DNA of 38,267 nucleotides, taken from Candidatus Minthosoma equi. GTDB lineage: Bacteria > Bacteroidota > Bacteroidia > Bacteroidales > Bacteroidaceae. Every line of letters starts with the position of its first letter. Positions within the stretch are counted from its first letter, which is position 1. The translations under genes were made by a program, and so were the position numbers. Below are positions 15,203 to 20,661 of the stretch, one piece after another. The notes under the pieces are model-generated. The model saw only the letters and a program-made list of their open reading frames with translations, was not told where the DNA came from and ran no database searches. The stretch covers positions 1-38,267 of the forward strand of contig JAGHUI010000012.1 of the NCBI GenBank assembly GCA_018064885.1, written 5' to 3'.

Positions 15203-15243
15203 CACTCGAAATCAGACAAGCGCTGGTTTCGGGTGCTTTTTCG
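15202..15243 (+). promoter_or_regulatory. 5'-leader hairpin with T run, possible attenuator
   Basis: A 14-bp stem (GCACTCGAAATCAG against CTGGTTTCGGGTGC, two G-T pairs) with a 7-base loop is followed by TTTTTCG. It starts at the -7 box, so it would fold at the very 5' end of the transcript. Its shape is that of a terminator, and it lies about 70 bp before the start codon. Confidence 0.6.
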
Positions 15244-15307
15244 TTGTGGGCACCACCTAACTAACCAACACGTGAAAAGGCACGTGCACAACGCATTATA
15301 ATAAGGT

Positions 15308-16075
15308 ATGGATACACAGATTCAAGTTTTCAATCATGAGCAGTTCGGACAGATCCGAACCATGGAAATGCCAGACGGACAAGTTGGATTCGTGGGCAAG
15401 GATGTGGCAACGGTGCTGGGGTACCAAAACGGTAGTCGAGATATTAACCGCCACGTTGATACCGAAGACAGAATAGTTCTGAAAATCAATGATGGTTGTC
15501 AAAACAGAGACACCATCATCATCAACGAGTCAGGGCTTTACTCTCTCATCCTCTCTTCGAAGCTTCCTAAGGCACGAGAGTTCAAGCATTGGGTGACTTC
15601 GGTTGTCCTTCCTCAGATTCGCAAGACGGGAGGGTACATTCCGGTGAGCCGTGAGGATGATGAGAAGACGATCCTGGCTAAGGCGGTGAAGATTCTGATG
15701 AAGACGGTGGAGGTGCAGAAGCAGGAGTTGGCTGAGCAGGGCATGGAGATTGCACGTCTGGCACCTAAGGCTGAGTATGCGGAGGAGGTGCTTCTTTCTC
15801 CAACCTGCTACACCATGACGCAAGTTGCCAAGTCGCTCTCGATGACCGTTCAGCAGCTTCAGCACTGGCTTCACAAGAAGCGCATCATCTACCGTTCGCC
15901 TTCGGGATGCTGGATGCTTTACGCTGAGTACCTGAAGAAGGGTTACGAGGCTTACCGCACCAAGAAGGGTGAGAATCTTTTCGGCGAAGTGCTCTGGACG
16001 GACACTTACCTGGTGTGGACGGAGCGAGGCAAGGAGTTCATTTTCAAGACCCTCTCCCCAGCCCTCTCCCGTTAA
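15308..16075 (+). CDS. phage-type antirepressor (Bro-N plus KilAC-like C-terminus)
   Basis: The 255-aa protein begins with a Bro-N domain (residues about 1-105: VGFVGKDVATVLGYQNGSRD, NESGLYSLILSSKLPKAREF, FKHWVTSVVLPQIRKTGGYI). A coiled region (about 115-155) follows, then an antirepressor-type DNA-binding end (YTMTQVAKSLSMTVQQLQHW, LHKKRIIYRSPSGCWML). Proteins of this build counter repressors in temperate phages. The last residues, TLSPALSR, and the stop codon come from a palindromic repeat element that starts at 16049, so the native C-terminus has been replaced or extended. It is the first gene of the mobile-looking module. Confidence 0.88.
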   Translation: MDTQIQVFNHEQFGQIRTMEMPDGQVGFVGKDVATVLGYQNGSRDINRHVDTEDRIVLKINDGCQNRDTIIINESGLYSLILSSKLPKAREFKHWVTSVVLPQIRKTGGYIPVSREDDEKTILAKAVKILMKTVEVQKQELAEQGMEIARLAPKAEYAEEVLLSPTCYTMTQVAKSLSMTVQQLQHWLHKKRIIYRSPSGCWMLYAEYLKKGYEAYRTKKGENLFGEVLWTDTYLVWTERGKEFIFKTLSPALSR

Positions 16076-16094
16076 AGGGCGAGGGAGTAGTTAA
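16049..16094 (+). repeat. GC-rich palindromic element, copy 1 (supplies a stop codon)
   Basis: It reads ACCCTCTCCCC, GCCCTCTCCCGTTA, AGGGCGAGGGAGTAGTTA and is self-complementary around the TTA. Its left part encodes the last residues and the stop codon of the antirepressor. The same element, in either orientation, recurs near 17194, 17803, 17973, 19621, 19838, 20001, 37845 and 38113. Confidence 0.8.
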
Positions 16095-16143
16095 CAAATT
16101 GTACATTGGTAAATTGTAAAATTGTAAAATTGTAAATGAGACT

Positions 16144-16218
16144 ATGAGTATCTATTTCAGTTTCAACGTTTGGAAGGTGAGTTTCTCTTTCAACGTTAAT
16201 CTAAACTTCAACAAGTAA
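16144..16218 (+). CDS. 24-aa amphipathic peptide
   Basis: The reading frame MSIYFSFNVWKVSFSFNVNL, then NFNK and TAA, alternates hydrophobic and polar residues over almost its whole length and repeats FSFNV twice, as an amphipathic beta strand would. It ends 6 bp before the P5-like lysis gene and starts behind an A/T-rich leader resembling that of the primase gene at 17284. Bacteroides modules of this type are known to carry tiny proteins beside the lysis gene, and this could be the local counterpart. Regular composition and position argue for a real gene; there is no direct proof of translation. Confidence 0.55.
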   Translation: MSIYFSFNVWKVSFSFNVNLNFNK

Positions 16219-16224
16219 ACAACT

Positions 16225-16626
16225 ATGGCAACAAGAGGTATTAGAAACGACAACCCGCTCAACATCCGTCATGGCAAGAGCCAGTGGGTGGGTATGCGTG
16301 AGAAGCAGACGGATAAGGCGTTCGTGCAGTTCAAGAGCCGCGTGTATGGCTATCGTGCAGCGTTCGTGCTTTTGAGAAATTACATCCGCAAGGGAGTGAA
16401 CACCATCGGCAAGATCATCGCACGATGGGCGCCCAGTAGCGATGGGAATAACACTCGAGCTTACATTGATTTCGTGAGCAGAACAAGTGGCATCGATGCG
16501 AGTCGCACCATCACGTTCGAGGACAAGGATGACCTCGTGGAGATCGTGCGCAGCATGGCGCAGGTGGAGAGTGGGATAATAGAAAGCAAAGAAATCATTG
16601 AGCAAGCCTACGAAATGGCACATTAA
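16225..16626 (+). CDS. phage P5-like structural/lysis protein
   Basis: The 133-aa product starts with GIRNDNPLNIRHG and continues with WVGMREKQTDKAFVQFKS, GYRAAFVLLRNYIRKGVNTI and IIARWAPSSDGNNTRAYIDF. The pattern RNxNPxNIR ... F..F....G.RA ... WAP..DxNNT..Y is that of the phage 'structural protein P5' family, which has peptidoglycan-hydrolase-like features. No signal peptide is seen, as expected for a phage-type protein. In Bacteroidales the place beside a VirE-N/primase gene is usually taken by an N-acetylmuramoyl-L-alanine amidase; this gene seems to fill that place. Confidence 0.75.
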   Translation: MATRGIRNDNPLNIRHGKSQWVGMREKQTDKAFVQFKSRVYGYRAAFVLLRNYIRKGVNTIGKIIARWAPSSDGNNTRAYIDFVSRTSGIDASRTITFEDKDDLVEIVRSMAQVESGIIESKEIIEQAYEMAH

Positions 16627-16635
16627 TAATTAACG

Positions 16636-16707
16636 AACACGAATCTCTCAAATCTGACGAATAGTTAGCATGCAACAAACATTCGTGCTATTCGTGTAAT
16701 TCGTGTT
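16636..16707. repeat. 9-bp tandem repeat with long inverted repeat
   Basis: ATTCGTGNN occurs three times in tandem (16681-16707). Its last copy, ATTCGTGTT, is the exact complement of AACACGAAT at 16636-16644. A run of eight A follows. The site lies between two genes and may be a weak terminator or a slippage product. Confidence 0.5.
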
Positions 16708-16802
16708 TAAAAAAAACAACCCGAGTTGAAGTGAGGAACTTCATGCATGAACAAAGCTGGCCAGCGGTTCTGAAACTTCTCCTCACAAATTCGATTCGGA
16801 AA

Positions 16803-17192
16803 ATGAAGAAAGCAAATGTTTTTGTTGAGAATCTCAACATGGAGACACAGACAGTGTTTCACACCAGTGGCGACATTAACATCTATCCTTGCGACTTCGA
16901 GCGTGGTCAGCAAATAGTGGCAGGTGGCACTTGCGCTTCGCAGAAGGGGCGCATGATTACGGAGGATGATGGCACAAGCCACTTCAAGCACTACCGCCAC
17001 AACAGCGGCAGCCGTTACAACCGCCTCTTCACCACCGCGCATGGCGACATAAAGGAGAGCGAATCAACCGTAATTTTCACGCTTCGTTTTCCAAAGCGTA
17101 TGGGCAAGGCGCTCATCGAAGCTCTCTACAACGATGAGAGCGAGGAAATGAAGGCGTACATCAAGACACGCAGAACGATGACGGAGTGGTAA
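16803..17192 (+). CDS. hypothetical protein of the mobile module
   Basis: I do not recognise the family. From the ATG at 16803 the product has 129 aa (MKKANVFVENLNMETQTVFH onwards). An earlier in-frame start at 16731 would add an unlikely leader. Notable stretches are GDINIYPCDFERGQQIV and a C-terminal helix (MGKALIEALYNDESEEMKAY). No membrane segment is visible. It lies between the P5-like gene and the primase gene, co-directional with both. A palindromic element follows its stop codon directly. Confidence 0.65.
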   Translation: MKKANVFVENLNMETQTVFHTSGDINIYPCDFERGQQIVAGGTCASQKGRMITEDDGTSHFKHYRHNSGSRYNRLFTTAHGDIKESESTVIFTLRFPKRMGKALIEALYNDESEEMKAYIKTRRTMTEW

Positions 17193-17193
17193 A

Positions 17194-17238
17194 GAAGCCC
17201 CTCCCCCCTTACCCCCTCCCGTTAAGAGGGATGGGGAG
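17194..17238 (+). repeat. GC-rich palindromic element, copy 2
   Basis: GAAGCCCCTCCCCCCTTACC, then CCTCCCGTTAAGAGGGATGG and GGAGTAAA, begins right after the stop codon at 17190-17192, in the same orientation as the copy at 16049. Confidence 0.75.
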
Positions 17239-17283
17239 TAAATACAATTGTACATTGTAAATAACAAAATTGTAAATGAATTT

Positions 17284-19650
17284 ATGAGTTGCTATACAAT
17301 ATACTATAATGAGGGCGCGAAGATGATGCGTCCGGTCACAAGTCGTGACGAATACGTGCAGTTGCGAGATTCTGCTAAGCAGAAGGCAATAATTGCTGAC
17401 ATCCGCAACGGCAACGACAAGATGAAGCATCGTCTGTTGCAGATGAACTATAGCTGTATGCCTAATGAGGATGGCACATTGAAGGGAAGCACACGAATGA
17501 CTGCCACCGTGGGCATGGACGTTGACCACATCGACAAGGAGCAGATGCAGGAGGTGAAGGAGCGCATCCTTGCGAAGAAGGATGAGCTGGGATTGCTGAT
17601 GCTGGAGCTGTCGGCTCGTGGCGAGGGTTATCACTTGGTGTTCAAGCGCAAGGCAGAGCTCTCGCAGGAGGACAACCTGCGTTGGGCAAGCGACCTGCTG
17701 GGCGTGGAGTATGACAATGGTGCGAAGGACATTACGAGGGTGTTCTTCACGACCACGGCAAGCGAGGAGGATCTCATCTATCTGGATGATGAACTCTTTA
17801 GACCTTCCCCCCTTGCCCCCTCCCGTAAAGAGGGAGGGGGAGTAGTTACTCCTGTCGCTGATGCACCTTCCGATAGCAAAAGTAACCAAATTATGCATGA
17901 CAGCAAAAGTAACCAAACTATGCATGACAGCAAAAGTAACCAAACTATGCATGATAGCAAAAGTAACCAAACACCCTCTCCCTCAATAACGGGAGAGGAG
18001 GAGCGAAGCGGAGGAGAGGGTCTTCGAGAGGGTCTTTATGATGGTGTCTCTTACGCCGCCATCATCGAGGCATTGGAGAACCAACTTGGCGGTGTGCCTG
18101 CTCACGGCTCACGTAACCAGTTCATCTTCTCGATGGCTTGCTATCTGCGCTACATCTGCAATGATGATCCTGAGTGGATTGCACAGGTGTTGCCTGCGTA
18201 TGGCGAGGGGCGAGAGAAGTGGATGAACACTATCAAGAGCGCTTGCAACAGAAGTCAGAATAAGATGATTCCGAAGGTGCTGCTTCGTGCGCTCGACATG
18301 GCAAGATCGTTAAATGAAAACGATAACGAAAACGAAAACATTGTTGGCTACGACGGCAGCGGAAACGGTTGTGCGCCTCCTCCTATGCCGAAGAAGCTGC
18401 CTCCTCTGATCAAGCTCTTGATAAGCAAGACACCGAAGATCTATCAGCCAGCGGTGGCGCATGCGGTGTTCCCTGCACTTGCTACGCACCTGTGGAAGAC
18501 ACGCTTCCGCTACATTGATAATGTGGAGCATGAGGCAACGCTGATGAATGTGCTGATGGCAGGTACGGGTGCTGGCAAGAACTGCATCGCTGCGCCCATC
18601 GACTGCATCATGAAGGACATCAGAGAGCGTGATGCTGTGTCGCTTGAAAAGGAACGCCAATGGAAGGAGGAGATGAACACGAAGGGTGCGAACAAGGACA
18701 AGAAGAAACGCCCTGAGGGCATTGTGATTCAGGAGGTTGATGCCGACATGACCAATGCTGCCTTCGTGCTCAGATTGAGCGAAGCTGAGGAGCATTTCCT
18801 GTATGTGAGGATGAACGAGATTGACCAGTTTGATGCTCTCAAAACGTCGGCACGCAACAGGAGTCAGTTTCAGATCATGTGCCTTGCGTTCGACCCAGAC
18901 AACAGCTACGGACAGACGCGTGTGGGCAGTCAGTCGGTTAGCGCAAGGGTGTGCATACGCTTCAACTGGAATGCTTCGACCACCATTCAGAAGGGTCAGC
19001 AGTATTTCCGTTCGGTGCTGACCGATGGCCCTATCTCGCGCATCAATTTCTGCACCATTCCCGAGCAACCTATCGGTGCGGAAATGCCTATCTACGGCAC
19101 CTACGATGCGGAGTTTGAGAGTCAGCTGAAGCCTTACATCGACCGTCTGAATGCGGCTCGCGGCTTGATAGAATGCCCTAAGGCAACGGCTTTGGCGAAG
19201 AAGCTGAAGGAGGAGAATGCGGAGTTTGCACGTCTCTCACAGAGTCGCACTTACGAGAACCTGTCGTTTCGTGCCAACGTGATTGCCTTTCTGAAAGCTA
19301 TGGTGCTCTACGTGGCTCAGGGCGAGCAATGGGACAAGACGCTGGAGGACTTCGTGCGATGGAGTGAACAGTACGATCTGTGGTGCAAGATGCGTTTCTT
19401 CGGTGAGGCGATTGACGATGCCAACGGCGATACGAAGCCGCACAAGAGAGGTCCTAAGAACCTGCTTGAAGAACTTCCCGACCGTTTCACCCTCGAAGAA
19501 GCCGTGGCAGTACGCAGAAAGCAGAGCCTCCCAGCTGAGAACACTTCATCGATGCTGAGCAACTGGAAGAGTCGCGGGTACATTGCTGAGGATCCTGAAG
19601 GACAACCTAACATTTGGGTAAAGACTCTCTTCCCGCCCCTCTCCCGTTAG
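17284..19650 (+). CDS. VirE-N/BT4734-like primase-helicase (DUF3987-like) of a mobile element
   Basis: This 788-aa protein is of the kind Bacteroidales mobile elements use for replication. The N-terminus (MRPVTSRDEYVQLRDSAKQK, VGMDVDHIDKEQ, SARGEGYHLVFK) is a BT4734-like/VirE-N primase-related domain with conserved acids in DVDH. Residues about 265-330 (GSRNQFIFSMACYLRYICND) resemble a primase C-terminal helper. About residues 425-435 is a Walker-A-like AGTGAGKN, followed by a DUF3987-type ATPase. The linker at about 172-250 holds two in-frame palindromic elements and a 27-bp tandem repeat. The last residues, TLFPPLSR, and the stop lie in another element. The ATG at 17284 is preferred over 17248 because the latter falls inside the A/T-rich leader. 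Confidence 0.82.
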   Translation: MSCYTIYYNEGAKMMRPVTSRDEYVQLRDSAKQKAIIADIRNGNDKMKHRLLQMNYSCMPNEDGTLKGSTRMTATVGMDVDHIDKEQMQEVKERILAKKDELGLLMLELSARGEGYHLVFKRKAELSQEDNLRWASDLLGVEYDNGAKDITRVFFTTTASEEDLIYLDDELFRPSPLAPSRKEGGGVVTPVADAPSDSKSNQIMHDSKSNQTMHDSKSNQTMHDSKSNQTPSPSITGEEERSGGEGLREGLYDGVSYAAIIEALENQLGGVPAHGSRNQFIFSMACYLRYICNDDPEWIAQVLPAYGEGREKWMNTIKSACNRSQNKMIPKVLLRALDMARSLNENDNENENIVGYDGSGNGCAPPPMPKKLPPLIKLLISKTPKIYQPAVAHAVFPALATHLWKTRFRYIDNVEHEATLMNVLMAGTGAGKNCIAAPIDCIMKDIRERDAVSLEKERQWKEEMNTKGANKDKKKRPEGIVIQEVDADMTNAAFVLRLSEAEEHFLYVRMNEIDQFDALKTSARNRSQFQIMCLAFDPDNSYGQTRVGSQSVSARVCIRFNWNASTTIQKGQQYFRSVLTDGPISRINFCTIPEQPIGAEMPIYGTYDAEFESQLKPYIDRLNAARGLIECPKATALAKKLKEENAEFARLSQSRTYENLSFRANVIAFLKAMVLYVAQGEQWDKTLEDFVRWSEQYDLWCKMRFFGEAIDDANGDTKPHKRGPKNLLEELPDRFTLEEAVAVRRKQSLPAENTSSMLSNWKSRGYIAEDPEGQPNIWVKTLFPPLSR
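17803..17847 (+). repeat. GC-rich palindromic element, copy 3 (in frame inside the primase gene)
   Basis: ACCTTCCCCCCTTGCCCCCT, then CCCGTAAAGAGGGAGGGGGA and GTAGTTA, is read in frame as part of FRPSPLAPSRKEGGGVVT. The central TTA of other copies is TAA here but out of frame, so translation passes through. Confidence 0.8.
17872..17972 (+). repeat. 27-bp tandem repeat in coding sequence (DSKSNQTMH)
   Basis: There are three full units (17872, 17899, 17926) and a partial fourth (17953). The period is a multiple of three, so the frame is kept. It encodes a hydrophilic linker between the two halves of the primase-helicase. Confidence 0.9.
17973..18035 (-). repeat. GC-rich palindromic element, copy 4 (inverted, in frame)
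   Basis: CCCTCTCCCTCAATAACGGG, then AGAGGAGGAGCG and GGAGAGGGTCTTCGAGAGGG, is the reverse complement of the usual element and encodes PSPSITGEEERSGGEGLREG in frame. Confidence 0.7.
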
Positions 19651-19705
19651 TACCAAAGACCCTCTCCCCGCCCCTCTCCCGTTAGTAGGGAGAGGGAGTA
19701 GTTAC
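19621..19705 (+). repeat. GC-rich palindromic element, copy 5 (left half doubled, supplies a stop codon)
   Basis: The left half (AAGACTCTCTTCCCGCCCCT, then CTCCCGTTAG) is followed by a second one (AAAGACCCTCTCCCCGCCCC, then TCTCCCGTTAGTAGGGAGAG and GGAGTAGTTA). The first TTAG provides the stop codon of the primase-helicase. Confidence 0.8.
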
Positions 19706-19780
19706 CTTGCAAAATGAAGAGCAATTGTTAGTTGCAAACTGAAAGAAAATTATCAGTTATCAGTTTATCAGTTATTTTAA

Positions 19781-19824
19781 ATGGAAAAGAATAATCAATC
19801 TCATGGAAAAGAATAATCAATCTC
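19781..19824 (+). repeat. 22-bp tandem duplication of a gene start
   Basis: ATGGAAAAGAATAATCAATC followed by TC occurs at 19781 and again at 19803. The upstream ATG is therefore 22 bp away, out of frame, and its frame stops after 11 codons. The downstream ATG opens the real gene. Confidence 0.85.
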
Positions 19825-20264
19825 AGCAGAAATCACATTCTACTCCCCTCCTTGTAAGGGAGGGGCAGGGGGAAGGTCTTTTTTCTCTGGTGCAGCTCTG
19901 GCGAATGCTGGAGCGCACCGAAGAGATTCTTCATGCCTCGTACAAGCGTTTTTGTCCTCGCAACATCTTGAAGCTATGGCATGCTCAAGGTATCTTCAAG
20001 CCCTCCCCTAAGAGGGGAGGTTTGGAGAGGGCATTGGAAGAGGCTATCTTTGACGTGTGCATCCTATGCGAACTCGAAGGTTACGAGGAACTCCCCACCG
20101 TGCGTCTATACCCACGCAAGCACCGCGAATTCCTACGTGCCATCATCGCAGTAACACAAGGCATAGGCATGCGGAAGGTAGATACCCATGCCCTCGACCG
20201 TGCCTTCTCCCAAGCCTTCCCACACGCCACGTGCATCACCGTGAACAAGAAGAAACTGCAGTAG
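19803..20264 (+). CDS. hypothetical protein with two in-frame palindromic insertions
   Basis: I do not recognise this 153-aa protein, the last gene of the module. Two segments come from palindromic elements: STPLLVREGQGEGLF (about residues 13-27) and KPSPKRGGLERA (about 66-77). Without them the rest (SLVQLWRMLERTEEILHASY, then KRFCPRNILKLWHAQGIF, then LEEAIFDVCILCELEGYEEL and the basic C-terminus) reads as a continuous small helical protein. The ATG at 19803 follows a 22-bp duplication of itself, so an out-of-frame copy precedes it and could lower expression. A convergent terminator follows. Confidence 0.6.
   Translation: MEKNNQSQQKSHSTPLLVREGQGEGLFSLVQLWRMLERTEEILHASYKRFCPRNILKLWHAQGIFKPSPKRGGLERALEEAIFDVCILCELEGYEELPTVRLYPRKHREFLRAIIAVTQGIGMRKVDTHALDRAFSQAFPHATCITVNKKKLQ
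19838..19880 (-). repeat. GC-rich palindromic element, copy 6 (inverted, in frame)
   Basis: CTACTCCCCTCCTTGTAAGG, then GAGGGGCAGGGGGAAGGTCT, is the reverse complement of the element at 17803 with few changes. It lies near the start of the gene at 19803 and is read through in frame. Confidence 0.75.
20001..20032 (+). repeat. GC-rich palindromic element, copy 7 (short, in frame)
   Basis: CCCTCCCCTAAGAGGGGAGG, then TTTGGAGAGGG, is a compact copy with the palindrome centred on TAAG, coding for PSPKRGGLER. Confidence 0.7.
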
Positions 20265-20290
20265 GCGCTATTCTTGCCAAAAGTAAAAAA

Positions 20291-20326
20291 ATAGGGCGTG
20301 TCAAAAAGTTAACTGACACGTCCTAT
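20291..20326. terminator. bidirectional terminator between convergent genes
   Basis: A 13-bp stem (ATAGGGCGTGTCA against TGACACGTCCTAT, one G-T pair) with a 10-base loop is preceded by a run of A (a T run for the leftward transcript). It separates the mobile module from the efflux operon. Confidence 0.8.
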
Positions 20327-20354
20327 CTTTGTATATAATAATATGTGTGTGGCG

Positions 20355-20648
20355 TTAGATGCTCTGTTCTATGTTCCAAATGAAGGCGCGGAGGCCGAGC
20401 ATTGGATTTTCGTCGTCGAGAGCTTTGAGGCGCTCAAGGAGGGGTGCTACTTGCTCGTCCTTTACGACGGTGAAGATTGCGCTGTTCATTGATGGCCATG
20501 CATGACTGCCGAGGTGTGGCTCGCCTGTCTTGCTGCCTCGTCCGCCTACCTGCTCGAAGAATGTGTAGCCGCGAGCGTTGGAGTCGTTGAGGGCTTCAAT
20601 GACGTTTTCCTGATGTGCCTGGTCGTATGTTATAAATACTGTTTTCAT
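20355..20648 (-). CDS. PII-like small protein linked to RND efflux
   Basis: The 97-aa protein (MKTVFITYDQAHQENVIEAL, then GYTFFEQVGGRG and the core HLGSHAWPSMNSAIFTVV) has the length and the beta-alpha-beta pattern of PII-like (GlnB-fold) proteins, with a central loop in place of the T-loop (GGRGSKTGEPHLGSH). It is the last gene of the efflux operon, 13 bp after the pump gene. PII-like proteins beside RND pumps are known in other bacteria (for example the DUF3240 group), where they are thought to sense a ligand or touch the pump. The nucleotide-binding residues of classical PII are not evident, so the ligand is unknown. Confidence 0.7.
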   Translation of the reverse strand: MKTVFITYDQAHQENVIEALNDSNARGYTFFEQVGGRGSKTGEPHLGSHAWPSMNSAIFTVVKDEQVAPLLERLKALDDENPMLGLRAFIWNIEQSI

Positions 20649-20661
20649 TCTTGTGATGTTT

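Noticed and set aside
17872-17972. CRISPR-like repeat array
   Set aside because: The units are contiguous without spacers, keep the reading frame, and lie inside a gene.
20324-20331. TATCTTTG on the plus strand as a promoter
   Set aside because: It overlaps the arm of a terminator hairpin and no plus-strand gene follows.
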